NCBI RefSeq assembly: GCF_002813445.1
Contig: NZ_PHHD01000001.1
Coordinates: 5,642,001-5,706,000, forward strand
Length of the DNA stretch: 64,000 nucleotides
Direction: 5' to 3'
Source of the DNA: Pseudomonas tolaasii NCPPB 2192
GTDB lineage: Bacteria; Pseudomonadota; Gammaproteobacteria; Pseudomonadales; Pseudomonadaceae
The notes under the pieces are model-generated. The model worked only from the letters and a program-made list of their open reading frames with translations, did no database searches and was not told where the DNA came from. This document shows, piece after piece, positions 41,517 through 51,600 of the stretch; the stretch's first letter is position 1; every line of letters starts with the position of its first letter. The position numbers and the translations under genes are program-made.

Positions 41517-42938
41517 TCATGTATCGGTGGCGCTGGCAGGGATCACGGTAGTTCGATGCGCCGAGCCCTGCGGTTGTCGCGCGGTGATCAGCCCGATAAA
41601 TGAAATTACCAGCGCCAGCCCAATCGTCGAAGACACTTCAAAACGGTGCTCGGGCGTCACCAGCATCACCGTCAATGCGGCGCAAATGAAGGCGATCACC
41701 AGCCAGGTCAGCCAGGGAAACAGCCACATCTGAAAGGTGAGTGTGACGTTGCGGCGTTTGAGCACCTTGCGCATGCGCAACTGCGAAACGGCGATCACCA
41801 GGTACACCAGCAAGGCAATGGCACCAGAGCTGGCCAGCAGAAACTGGAACAACCCGGCCGGCATGAAATGGCTCAGCAGCGTGACGCCCGCGCCCAGGAT
41901 GGTGCTGGCGATCACCGCCGCCCTGGGCACACTGGCCGCCGAGGTTTTCTTCATCAGCGCAGGCGCGTCGCCGCGTTTGCCCAGGGAAAACAGCATGCGT
42001 GAAGCAATGTAGATGGAGGAATTCATGCAACTGGCGACCGCGATCAACACCACCACGTCCACCAGCAGCTTGGCGTGGGGAATGTTCATCAACTCCAGGG
42101 CGCGCTGATACGACCCGACCGAGGCCAATAACGGGTCATTCCACGGCACCACGGAAATCACCACGAAGATCGACAACAGGTAAAACACACCGATTCGCCA
42201 CATCACCGAGCGTGTGGCCCGGGCGATATTCTGCGCGGGGTTACTGGACTCGGCCGCCGCGATGGTCACCGCTTCCGTGCCGATAAAGCTGAACATGATG
42301 GTGATGAACGCCCCGACCACCGCCGACAGCCCATTGGGCGCAAAGCCGCCGTTTTGCGCCATCAAACCGCTTAAACCACTCGCCTCGCGCTCGGGAACCC
42401 AGCCCATCAACACCGCAAAACCCAGGCCGATAAAGCCGATGATTGCAATGACCTTGGCCATGGCGAACCAGAACTCGAACTCGCCGTATTTGGACACGCT
42501 GAACAGATTGGTGACCACCAACAAAAAGATCGACAGCAAGGCAAACAGCCACGCGTCGATCTGCGGGAACCACTGGTTCAGGATATGCCCTGCAGCCAGG
42601 GCTTCGATGGGAATCACCAGCACCCAGAACCACCAGTACAACCAGCCGATGGTGAACCCGGCCCAGCGCCCGATGGCCTGGTCGGCATAAGTGGAAAACG
42701 AGCCGGTGTCGGGGTTGGCCACGGCCATCTCGCCGAGCATGCGCATCACCAGCACCACCAGCAGCCCGGAAAACAGGTAGGCCAGCAACACGGCCGGCCC
42801 TGCGGCCGCAATCGCGTGCCCGGAACCGACAAACAACCCCGCCCCGATAATCCCCGCGATGGACAACATGGTCACATGGCGCGGTTTGAAACCTTGCGCC
42901 AGCTGGGCGTTTGAATCGTTGGAATTCAGGCTGTCCAT
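41517..42938 (-). CDS. Amino-acid permease, GABA permease-like (APC family)
   Basis: A 473-residue inner-membrane amino-acid carrier with twelve predicted helices. The APC signature is visible at the start (FKPRHVTMLSIAGIIGAGLFVGSGHAIAAAGPAVLLAYLFSGLLV) and in FSFIGTEAVTIAAAESSNPAQNI. It resembles GabP and related gamma-aminobutyrate permeases, but the substrate is a guess. Tandem short palindromes lie upstream at 42975-43013. It is on the same strand as the molybdopterin oxidoreductase, 127 bp downstream of it. Confidence 0.9.
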   Translation of the reverse strand: MDSLNSNDSNAQLAQGFKPRHVTMLSIAGIIGAGLFVGSGHAIAAAGPAVLLAYLFSGLLVVLVMRMLGEMAVANPDTGSFSTYADQAIGRWAGFTIGWLYWWFWVLVIPIEALAAGHILNQWFPQIDAWLFALLSIFLLVVTNLFSVSKYGEFEFWFAMAKVIAIIGFIGLGFAVLMGWVPEREASGLSGLMAQNGGFAPNGLSAVVGAFITIMFSFIGTEAVTIAAAESSNPAQNIARATRSVMWRIGVFYLLSIFVVISVVPWNDPLLASVGSYQRALELMNIPHAKLLVDVVVLIAVASCMNSSIYIASRMLFSLGKRGDAPALMKKTSAASVPRAAVIASTILGAGVTLLSHFMPAGLFQFLLASSGAIALLVYLVIAVSQLRMRKVLKRRNVTLTFQMWLFPWLTWLVIAFICAALTVMLVTPEHRFEVSSTIGLALVISFIGLITARQPQGSAHRTTVIPASATDT

Positions 42939-42974
42939 TGTTTTCTTATTCTCGGTGATCGACGTCAGGGCGTA

Positions 42975-43013
42975 CTGACTAAAGAGTCAGGCGATCATCA
43001 TTTCCTAATGATG
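42975..43013. promoter_or_regulatory. Two adjacent short palindromes upstream of the GabP-like gene
   Basis: CTGACT-AAAG-AGTCAG (42975-42990) and CATCATT-TCCT-AATGATG (42996-43013). They may be operators of the permease gene or 3'-end hairpins of the oxidoreductase gene. Confidence 0.4.
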
Positions 43014-43065
43014 GGTCACCTTACGCGGCCTGACTTCACGGAAAACAGCCTGAAAACGGCAGGCA

Positions 43066-45354
43066 TTAGCCTGATATCGACATGGTTTGCTCCACCGACG
43101 CCAAAGGTTGAATGCGAACCGGCACATACTTATGGTGCGGTGTGCGGCTCAAGGGATCGCAATCCTCCAGCGCGGTGATCCGGTTCAACGCCGGGCCGGA
43201 CGGCGCACCGCCCTTGTAGCGCATGCCGTAACCATGGGGCAGCGACACCACGCCCCGGCGCATGTCATCGTCAAGCTCCACCACCACTTCAAGATCGCCG
43301 CGCCGGCTGGAACACACCACCCGGTCGCCGGCCCCTACCTGCAATGCCGACGCGTCATCCGGATGCATGCGCAACGCGCCGTGGGGGTCGACCTTGCGCC
43401 AGGCCGGGTCGCGGTAGATCTGGTTGGCGTTGTAGCTGCGCCGTTCTCCGGCCATGAGGATAAAAGGGTAGTCCTGGCCCGGCGCCGTTTCAGTGCGTAG
43501 CGCCGCCAGCTCTTCGAGCATTTCCGGCACCTGCAGATGGGCGCGCTTGTCCTCGTTGCGCAGCAGCGACCAGGTGTCCTCGAACTCGTGCACGCTGATC
43601 AGCGTGCCCTGAGGGCGCGCCAGAATGGCGCGAAACAAGGCCGTGCCCAATGTCGCGCGATGCCCTTTGAACCCCGCTCGGCGTACCGCCGCGCCATGTT
43701 TTTTGGCGTATTGCAGGCTCAGGCCCAGCAATGGAGCCGCCGCCGCCAAACCGGCCGGCAACGCGGCACCCAGGGTGCGATACATAATCGAAGGCGCGAA
43801 CGGCATCAGCTTCCTTTGGCGCGCAAACAACGCCGCCAGCGCCGCCAGGTAACCCAGGTGCGCGGTGGCGCCCGGTTCATGCCGTGCGAGGGCGGACAGC
43901 ACGGGAAAATGCTTGGGCAATACGCCCATCTTCTCAAGCAGCCGGGTATAGATTTCCGGTTCGCTCAGGCATTCATCCGGCGCCGGGAACAGCGGGTGGC
44001 GCAGGTGAAAGAAGTTCGTCGGAAACTCCAGGTTAAATCCGGTGGCCTCGCATTTTTCGAACTGCGAAGCGGCGGGCAACACGTAGTGCGCCATGCGCGC
44101 GGTCTCGGTCATCGCCACGTCCACCACCACCAGCAACTCCAGTGAAGCGAATGCCTTCTCGTAGGCCGCAGTATCCGGCCAGGTCAGCAAGGGGTTGCTG
44201 CTGTCGACAAACACCGAGCGAATGCGTCGCTCGCCTGCCAACAGAATTTCATCCGGCAAAATGTTCGGCGGCAGAATGCCCGCGATGGGAAACATGCCAT
44301 GGTGAGCCGTGCGCCGGGTGCGCGCGTCACGCTCATCGGTATGCCCCAGCAACGGCAGGAAAAAGGTATGCAGGTTGTTCCCGCCCTTCACCCCGAAATT
44401 GCCCGTCACCAGATAAAGCAGTTTTTCCAGGTAACCATTCAACGTGGTGTGCAGGGTGTGCTGAATGCCCAGGTCGATGCGGATGCAGGCCGTACGGGCA
44501 GTTGCGAAGCCACGAGCTACGCGTTCGATAGCTGCAAGCGGAACATCGGCACGTGCGGCGTAGTCGGCGACGGGGATTTGCGCCAGCGCCTGGGCGACCG
44601 CCTCGAAACCGGTGCAATGACGAGCCAGAAACGCCTGGTCGTGCAAGCCCTCGCCGACGATGATCGCCAGCATTGCGCTCAACAGGTAAGCATCCGTACC
44701 GGGTTTGAGCTGCAAATGAATGTCGGCTTGTTTGGCAGTCTCGGACCGGCGCGGGTCGATGACGACCATGGTGCGATCCGGGTCTTTCTTGAGGTGCTTG
44801 AGGGTGTCGCGCGCGTTGGGAATGCCGTGGGCCTGGAACGGGTTGCAACCGATGAACAGCACGTAATCGGCATGCTCGACGTCTTCAGTGGTGTGGCAAT
44901 CCTGGCGGCCGAAAATACGTCCGTTAACCCAGAAATCGCCGGTTTTCTCCTGCGCCAGAGAGTTATAGGCATTTTTGCTGCCCATGGCCGCGCGCAATTG
45001 GCTGTTGCCGTAGGCGCTGCCCAGGTGGTTGCCCTGCCCGCCGCCGCCGACAAAGGCAAATGCATCACCGCCATGCTGATCGCGTATCTGCATCAGGCGC
45101 CGGGCAATGTCGTCCAGTGCCTCATCCCACGACACGCGTACAAATGTGCCATCCGGCTCTCGTCGCAGCGGGTGCTTGAGCCGGTCGTCATGGGACTGGT
45201 AATGCTGCAGCCGCGCGGCTTTCTGGCAGATGTAACCCTGGGTCACGGGATGATCTTCATCTCCGCGAATGCGTGTGATCGCGCCCTCCTCGATCTCCAC
45301 CTGGAGGCCGCAGTTTCTTGAACACAGGATGCACGCCGTTTTTGCCACTGTCAT
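43066..45354 (-). CDS. Molybdopterin-dependent oxidoreductase (DMSO reductase family)
   Basis: A 762-residue enzyme with an N-terminal [4Fe-4S] site (CILCSRNCGLQ ... QGYICQKA) and the three molybdopterin domains (YVLFIGCNPFQAHGIPNARDTLKHL; VVVDVAMTETARMAHYVLPAASQFEKCEATGFN; and the C-terminal dinucleotide-binding fold LRMHPDDASALQVGAGDRVVCSS). It resembles formate-dehydrogenase and nitrate-reductase catalytic subunits but has no Tat signal and no partner subunit nearby. Its start overlaps the outer-membrane factor stop in an ATGA junction. The reaction is unknown; the coupling to an efflux gene is odd. Confidence 0.9.
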   Translation of the reverse strand: MTVAKTACILCSRNCGLQVEIEEGAITRIRGDEDHPVTQGYICQKAARLQHYQSHDDRLKHPLRREPDGTFVRVSWDEALDDIARRLMQIRDQHGGDAFAFVGGGGQGNHLGSAYGNSQLRAAMGSKNAYNSLAQEKTGDFWVNGRIFGRQDCHTTEDVEHADYVLFIGCNPFQAHGIPNARDTLKHLKKDPDRTMVVIDPRRSETAKQADIHLQLKPGTDAYLLSAMLAIIVGEGLHDQAFLARHCTGFEAVAQALAQIPVADYAARADVPLAAIERVARGFATARTACIRIDLGIQHTLHTTLNGYLEKLLYLVTGNFGVKGGNNLHTFFLPLLGHTDERDARTRRTAHHGMFPIAGILPPNILPDEILLAGERRIRSVFVDSSNPLLTWPDTAAYEKAFASLELLVVVDVAMTETARMAHYVLPAASQFEKCEATGFNLEFPTNFFHLRHPLFPAPDECLSEPEIYTRLLEKMGVLPKHFPVLSALARHEPGATAHLGYLAALAALFARQRKLMPFAPSIMYRTLGAALPAGLAAAAPLLGLSLQYAKKHGAAVRRAGFKGHRATLGTALFRAILARPQGTLISVHEFEDTWSLLRNEDKRAHLQVPEMLEELAALRTETAPGQDYPFILMAGERRSYNANQIYRDPAWRKVDPHGALRMHPDDASALQVGAGDRVVCSSRRGDLEVVVELDDDMRRGVVSLPHGYGMRYKGGAPSGPALNRITALEDCDPLSRTPHHKYVPVRIQPLASVEQTMSISG

Positions 45355-46805
45355 AAAGGCCTCCCGGACGCGAGCACCACAGGGTCCCAGCCACCGCCAA
45401 GCGCCTTGAAGGCCGCGACAGCAGCGCGTGCCGACTCGGTCTGAGCCTGCGCCCTGGCATCGGCGGTTTGCAGCAGGCTTGCCTCGGCATACAGCACCTC
45501 TATCTGGCTGGCCGCGCCGCGTTGGTAAGCAATGGATGAAGACTCAACTGCGCGTGAAAGTGAAGCTTCGCCCTGCACCAATGTGCCGGCCTGCTCCTGG
45601 CGGCGGGCCAGTGATGAAAAGGCATTCTCCACATCTTCGGTGGCGTGCAGCGCGGCGAGGCGGTAAGCGGCCAATGCTTCGGCGTTCCGGCCTTTGGCGC
45701 GGTCGATCTGGGCGTCGATGCGGCCGAAATCAAACAAGCGCCAACGCAGCCCCAGCACGCCGGCCGACTGGCTTGCACCACCGCTGAACAGGTGGCCGCT
45801 GGAAACAGCCGTGGCGCTGCCCAGTAAGCCGTCGAGGGAGAATTTCGGGTAGTACTCGGCGATCGCCGCGCCGATTTCGGCGTTGGCGGCCACCAAGCGG
45901 CGTTCGGCCACAATGAGGTCCGGGCGGCGCTGAAGCAGGTCGGCAGGCGAACCCATTGTGCCGATCGGCGCGGCAACCGGAATCGGGCTTGCAGCTTCAA
46001 GCTCGGCGCGATGGGTGCCGGGGGCAACGCCCAGCATCACATCCAGTGCATTCATGGCCGTATCGAGGCTGTTTTGCAGAACCGGCACCGTGGCCTTGAC
46101 CTGCGCCAGCGCGCCCTCGGCTTGGCGCACCTCATACTCGGCGGCCAGCCCTTTTGCGTATAACAGTTGAGTTTTCGCCAGCAACCCCTGTTGAGTGTCG
46201 ACCTGCTGACGGGCAATCGCCAGGCGTGCCTGCACGCCGCGAATGGCGATGTAGGTATCCGCCGTCTGCGCCGCCACCGCCAGCCTGACCGCCGCCAAAC
46301 CGGCCTGCGAGCCCTGGTAATCCGCCAGTGCCGCTTCGCGGTCACGCCGCAGGCCGCCGAACACATCCACTTCCCAGCTCGCCGTCAGATTCGCCTCATA
46401 GGCACTGCCCCAGCGGTTGTAGTCGGGGCTGGCATCCAGTACTTGCCCCAGCAGCGTTTCGACCGATTGATGCGCGCGCGCAGCAGAACCGCTGACGGCG
46501 CCCGAGGGCAGCAAGGCCGCGTTCGCCGCCCCAAGCCCGGCCTTGGCTTGCAGCACCCGCGCCGAGGCTTGGGCCAGGTCAAGGTTCTGCTCCAGTGCTG
46601 TCTGCACGAACTGCGTGAGCAACGGGTCGTTGAAGGTCTGCCACCAGGTCGCGAGGGCTGCGGCGCTTTGGGCGTCACGTGCCGCCGACTGCCCCAGATA
46701 GTGGTTCGACAGCGGCAAGTCGGGACGATGGTAATCCGGGCCGACCGCGCAACCGGCAACAAGGCTGGCACCCAACAAGAGTGCGAAAGAATGACGGGGA
46801 GACAT
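45351..46805 (-). CDS. Outer-membrane factor of an RND efflux system (NodT family lipoprotein)
   Basis: A 484-residue TolC-type channel. The signal ends in a lipobox (LLGASLVAGCAVGPDYHRPDLPL, Cys about residue 19), and two repeated helical hairpins are visible (ARVLQAKAGLGAANAALLPSG and LLQRRPDLIVAERRLVAANAEIGAAIAEYYPKFSL). The RRPD motif is typical of NodT proteins. It is divergent from the TetR gene, with an operator palindrome between, and pairs with the fusion protein and pump on the other side. The molybdenum enzyme follows it in an ATGA overlap. Confidence 0.93.
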   Translation of the reverse strand: MSPRHSFALLLGASLVAGCAVGPDYHRPDLPLSNHYLGQSAARDAQSAAALATWWQTFNDPLLTQFVQTALEQNLDLAQASARVLQAKAGLGAANAALLPSGAVSGSAARAHQSVETLLGQVLDASPDYNRWGSAYEANLTASWEVDVFGGLRRDREAALADYQGSQAGLAAVRLAVAAQTADTYIAIRGVQARLAIARQQVDTQQGLLAKTQLLYAKGLAAEYEVRQAEGALAQVKATVPVLQNSLDTAMNALDVMLGVAPGTHRAELEAASPIPVAAPIGTMGSPADLLQRRPDLIVAERRLVAANAEIGAAIAEYYPKFSLDGLLGSATAVSSGHLFSGGASQSAGVLGLRWRLFDFGRIDAQIDRAKGRNAEALAAYRLAALHATEDVENAFSSLARRQEQAGTLVQGEASLSRAVESSSIAYQRGAASQIEVLYAEASLLQTADARAQAQTESARAAVAAFKALGGGWDPVVLASGRPL

Positions 46806-46826
46806 GGGTATCCTGCACAGTGGGCA

Positions 46827-46860
46827 AACGAGTGACCATATTACGATATGGTCACTCGTT
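46827..46860. promoter_or_regulatory. Operator palindrome between the OMF and TetR genes
   Basis: Two perfect 15-bp arms (AACGAGTGACCATAT and its inverse) flank TACG. The core, GTGACCA-N10-TGGTCAC, recurs at 47527-47550 before the membrane fusion protein gene. The shared spacing strongly suggests one repressor, the adjacent TetR protein, controls both. Confidence 0.8.
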
Positions 46861-46894
46861 GTCAACACAGGTCATTGGGGGTAGCCTAACCGCC

Positions 46895-47515
46895 ATGACC
46901 AAGACATCCCTCCCCGCCCCAACACCGCCTCGCGGCCCCTCGGATCACGACGTCAGCGTCCAGATCGTCGAGGCTGCCAGCCAGCATTTCGGCCTTTACG
47001 GTTACGAAAAAACCACGGTATCCGACCTGGCCAAGGCCATCGGTTTCTCCAAGGCCTACATCTACAAGTTCTTTGACTCCAAGCAAGCGATTGGCGAAGT
47101 CATCTGTTCAAATCGCCTGGACATGATCAAACGCATCGTCGACGACGCCATTTCCGACGCGCCCTCAGCCTCCGAAAGGCTGCGCCGGATGTTCAAGGCC
47201 CTCGTGGACGCCAGCCGCGACTTGTTCTTTCATGACCGCAAGCTCTACGACATTGCCGCCACGTCGGCAGGTGAAGCCTGGCCGTCCTCGGTCGCTTATG
47301 AGGCGCATATCCGCAACCTGATCGCCCAAACCATCCGCGAAGGCCGTGAAGCCGGCGAGTTCGAACGCAAAACCCCGCTGGACGAAGTCAGCAACGTGAT
47401 TTACCTGACCATGCGCCCCTACGTCACGCCCCTGCTGCTGCAATACAACCTCGACAATGCCGAGGAAGCCACCCTGCAACTCTCCAGTTTGATATTGCGA
47501 AGCCTCGCCCCCTGA
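46895..47515 (+). CDS. TetR-family regulator of the RND system
   Basis: A 206-residue repressor with HTH at about residues 20-65 (VQIVEAASQHFGLYGYEKTTVSDLAKAIGFSKAYIYKFFDSKQAIGEVI). The C-terminal ligand domain shows no identifiable ligand. Operators GTGACCA-N10-TGGTCAC lie on both sides of it, one toward the outer-membrane factor and one toward the fusion protein. The ATG at 46895 is set by the HTH position. Confidence 0.92.
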   Translation: MTKTSLPAPTPPRGPSDHDVSVQIVEAASQHFGLYGYEKTTVSDLAKAIGFSKAYIYKFFDSKQAIGEVICSNRLDMIKRIVDDAISDAPSASERLRRMFKALVDASRDLFFHDRKLYDIAATSAGEAWPSSVAYEAHIRNLIAQTIREGREAGEFERKTPLDEVSNVIYLTMRPYVTPLLLQYNLDNAEEATLQLSSLILRSLAP

Positions 47516-47526
47516 TTTTCATTTTA

Positions 47527-47550
47527 GTGACCATTGACTAAATTGGTCAC
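47527..47550. promoter_or_regulatory. Second copy of the TetR operator before the RND operon
   Basis: GTGACCA (47527-47533), 10 bp, TGGTCAC (47544-47550). Same arms and spacing as inside 46827-46860, 11 bp after the TetR stop and 42 bp before the fusion protein start. Confidence 0.8.
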
Positions 47551-47591
47551 AAGTATAAGCTGTGGATCCTGCTCCCTAGGAAAGCGATCCC

Positions 47592-48695
47592 ATGCTTGCG
47601 CGAAAATTAACCTCGTTGACCCTCTGTGTGCTGCCGCTTGCGCTGGCAGCCTGCAGCGACGAACGCCACCCCGCTGACCCGCGAATCGACCCGCCGCTGG
47701 TCAGGGTCGGCACCGTTCAGCCCGCCTCGGCCGCCTCACGCTCATTCACCGGCACCGTTGCCGCCCGCGTCCAGAGTGACCTGGGCTTTCGTGTGTCCGG
47801 CAAGGTGCTGGAACGGCTGGTGGATACCGGGCAGACCGTCAAGCGCGGGCAACCCCTCATGCGCCTGGACCCGATCGACCTGCAATTGCAGGCACGTGCC
47901 CAGCAAGAAGCCGTCACCGCCGCGCGCTCCAGCGCCCGGCAAACCGCCGACGATGAAGCGCGTTACCGCGAACTGGTCGCTGCCGGCGCCGTATCGGCCT
48001 CGGCCTACGACCGCATAAAAGCGGCTGCCGACTCCGCCAGGGCGCAGCTCAGCGCCGCGCAAGCCCAGGCCAACGTCGCCAACAACGCCTCGGGTTATGC
48101 CGTGCTGTTGGCCGATGTCGACGGGGTGGTGGTGGACACACTGGCCGAGCCCGGGCAAGTGGTCAGCGCCGGCCAGCCGGTGGTACTGCTGGCCCGGGCC
48201 GGGCAACGCGAAGTCATCGTCAACCTGCCGGAAACCCTGCGCCCGGCTATCGGCTCGGTGGCGCAGGCCCGCTTGTATGGCAGCACGCAGACCGCCTTGC
48301 CGGCCACACTGCGCCAGCTTTCCGATGCGGCTGACCGTGCCACACGCACCTTCGAAGCCAGGTACGTGCTTGAAGGTACGCTCGCCAATGCGCCGCTGGG
48401 CGCGACCGTATCCCTCGACATCCTGGGCGACACCACCGCCTCGCAAACCCTGCAAGTGCCGATCGGCGCGTTGTTCGATCCGGGCACTGGCGCGGGTGTG
48501 TGGGTGGTCGAGGGCTCGCCGGCGAAGGTGACATGGCGCCCCGTGCACGTGCTGGCTCTGGGTGACGACAGCGCCAGGATCAAGGCTGACCTCAAACCCG
48601 ACGAACAGGTGGTTTCCCTCGGTGCCCATCTGCTGCATGAAGGCGAGCCGGTTAGGCTGCCCGGTTCGGATGCGGTCGCTGGAGCTCAGCCATGA
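47592..48695 (+). CDS. RND periplasmic adaptor (membrane fusion protein)
   Basis: A 367-residue lipoprotein (lipobox LALAAC, Cys about 20) that bridges pump and outer-membrane channel. A lipoyl-like domain is split by a helical hairpin (GKVLERLVDTGQTVKRGQPLMRLDPIDLQLQARAQQEAV ... ANVANNASGYAVLLADVDGVVVDTLAEPGQVVSAGQPVVLLA), then a beta-barrel and membrane-proximal domain. It overlaps the pump gene in an ATGA junction. Confidence 0.93.
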   Translation: MLARKLTSLTLCVLPLALAACSDERHPADPRIDPPLVRVGTVQPASAASRSFTGTVAARVQSDLGFRVSGKVLERLVDTGQTVKRGQPLMRLDPIDLQLQARAQQEAVTAARSSARQTADDEARYRELVAAGAVSASAYDRIKAAADSARAQLSAAQAQANVANNASGYAVLLADVDGVVVDTLAEPGQVVSAGQPVVLLARAGQREVIVNLPETLRPAIGSVAQARLYGSTQTALPATLRQLSDAADRATRTFEARYVLEGTLANAPLGATVSLDILGDTTASQTLQVPIGALFDPGTGAGVWVVEGSPAKVTWRPVHVLALGDDSARIKADLKPDEQVVSLGAHLLHEGEPVRLPGSDAVAGAQP

Positions 48696-51600
48696 AGCCG
48701 GGGCGTTTCAACCTCTCGGCGCTGGCGGTGCGCGAGCGTTCCATCACGCTGTTTCTGATCGTGTTGATTTCCGTCGCCGGCGCGCTGGCCTTCCTCAAAC
48801 TGGGGCGCGCCGAAGACCCGCCCTTCACCGTCAAGCAGATGACCGTGATCACCGCCTGGCCCGGTGCGACCGCCCAGGAAATGCAGGACCAGGTCGCCGA
48901 GCCCCTGGAGAAACGCCTGCAGGAGCTGCGCTGGTATGACCGCGCTGAAACCTACACGCGCCCGGGCCTGGCCTTCACCGTGATTTACCTGCTCGACAGC
49001 ACGCCGCCGTCCGAGGTGGAAGGAGAGTTTTATCAGGCACGCAAGAAACTGGGCGACGAGGCCAAAAACCTGCCGCCCGGCGTCATGGCCCCGGTGCTCA
49101 ATGACGAATATTCGGACGTCACCTTTGCGCTGTTTGCCCTGAAGGCCAAAGGTGAGCCGCAACGCCTGCTGGTGCGCGACGCGGAAGCCTTGCGCCAGCA
49201 ATTGCTGCATGTGCCAGGCGTCAAAAAAATCAACATCATCGGTGAGCAGGCCGAACGTATTTTCGTGTCGTTTTCACATGATCGCCTGGCCACATTGGGC
49301 ATCGCGCCGCAGGACATCTTCGCCGCACTCAACAGCCAGAACGTGCTGACCCCCGCCGGCTCCATCGAAACCCGAGGGCCACAGGTGTTCCTGCGCCTGG
49401 ACGGCGCGTTCGACAAACTGGAAAAAATCCGTGACACCCCGGTCATCGTCAAAGGCCGCACGCTGAAGCTGTCGGACCTGGCGACAGTCGAGCGCGGCTA
49501 CGAAGACCCGGCGACGTTTCAGGTGCGTAATAACGGTGAGCCCGCGCTGTTGCTCGGCGTGGTGATGCGCGAAGGCTGGAACGGGCTGGACCTGGGCAAG
49601 GCGCTGGATGCCGAGACCGCAAAGATCAGCGCCAACCTGCCCCTGGGCATGACCCTGAGCAAAGTCACTGACCAATCCGCCAACATCCACGCGGCGGTCG
49701 ATGAGTTCATGGTCAAGTTCTTTGTCGCACTGTTTGTGGTGATGGTGGTGTGCTTCATCAGCATGGGCTGGCGGGTCGGCATCGTCGTGGCGGCGGCCGT
49801 TCCGCTGACCCTTGCCGCCGTGTTCGTGGTCATGGCAGCCACCGGCAAAAGTTTTGACCGCATCACCCTGGGCTCGCTGATTCTGGCGCTGGGCCTGTTG
49901 GTGGACGACGCCATCATCGCCATTGAAATGATGGTGGTGAAGATGGAAGAAGGCTACAGCCGCCTCAAAGCATCGGCCTACGCCTGGAGCCACACCGCCG
50001 CGCCGATGCTGGCCGGCACGCTGGTCACCGCCATCGGTTTCATGCCCAACGGCTTTGCCCACTCAACGGCGGGCGAATACACCAGCAACATGTTCTGGAT
50101 CGTCGGCATTGCCCTCGTCACGTCCTGGGTGGTGGCGGTGGTGTTCACGCCCTACCTCGGGGTGAAGATGCTGCCGGACATCAAGCAGGTGGAAGGCGGC
50201 CACACGGCCCTTTACAACACCCGCAACTACAACCGGTTCCGCCGGGTGCTGGCGCGCATCATCGCCAGAAAATGGTGGGTCGCCGGCGCTGTGGTGGGGT
50301 TATTCGTGCTGGCGGTTGTGGGCATGGGGCAGGTCAAAAAACAGTTCTTCCCCACTTCCGACCGCCCCGAGGTGCTGGTCGAAGTGCAGATGCCCTACGG
50401 AACGTCGATTGAGCAGACCGCTGCCGCCACCGTGAAAATCGAAGACTGGTTGAAGCAGCAGCCCGAGGCAAAAATCGTCACGTCCTATATTGGCCAGGGC
50501 GCGCCGCGTTTTTACCTGGCAATGGCGCCGGAACTGCCTGACCCCTCGTTCGCCAAGGTGGTGGTGCTCACGGGCAGCGAGGAAGAACGTGACGCGCTCA
50601 AACTCAAACTGCGCCAGGCGGCGGCTGACGGTCTGGCCTCCGAAGCGCGCGTGCGGGTGACCCAACTGGTGTTCGGCCCTTATTCGCCCTTCCCCGTGGC
50701 CTACCGCGTGATGGGGCCCGACCCGCAGAAACTGCGTGCGATTGCCGCTCAGGCCGAAGCGATTCTGCGCGCCAGCCCACTGATGCGCACGGTCAACACC
50801 GACTGGGGCCCCCAGGTGCCCGCGCTGCACTTCACGCTTGACCAGGACCGGCTCCAGGCCGTGGGCCTGACCTCCAATTCAGTCGCCCTGCAATTGCAGT
50901 TCCTGCTGACGGGCGTGCCCCTGACGGCCGTGCGCGAGGACATCCGCTCGGTGCAAATCATGGCGCGCTCGGCAGGCGACACCCGGCTTGACCCGGCACG
51001 GATCGCCGGCTTCACGCTGACGGGCTCCGCCGGACAACGTGTGCCGCTGTCCCAGATCGGCACGGTGGAGGTGCGCATGGAGGCCCCCGTGCTGCGGCGT
51101 CGCGACCGCACGCCCACCATCACGGTGCGCGGCGACATTGCCGAAGGCTTGCAGCCGCCGGACGTCTCGGTGGCTGTTTTCAGCCAGCTGCAACCGCTTA
51201 TCGACCAGTTGCCTGCCGGTTACCGGATCGAGCAAGCCGGCGCCATCGAGGAATCCGGCAAGGCCTCCCAGGCCATGGCGCCGCTGTTCCCGATCATGAT
51301 TGCACTGACCCTGCTCATCATTATTTTCCAGGTGCGCTCCATGGCCGCCATGGTGATGGTGTTCGCGACCAGCCCGCTCGGCCTGATTGGCGTGGTGCCC
51401 ACCCTGTTGCTGTTCCAGCAGCCTTTCGGCATTAACGCGCTGGTGGGCCTGGTGGCGCTGTCCGGCATTTTGATGCGCAACACGCTGATTCTGATCGGGC
51501 AGATTCACAACAATCAGAAGGACGGGCTGGCGCCCTTCGATGCAGTGGTGGAAGCCACTGTGCAACGCGCCCGGCCGGTCCTGCTGACCGCCGTGGCGGC

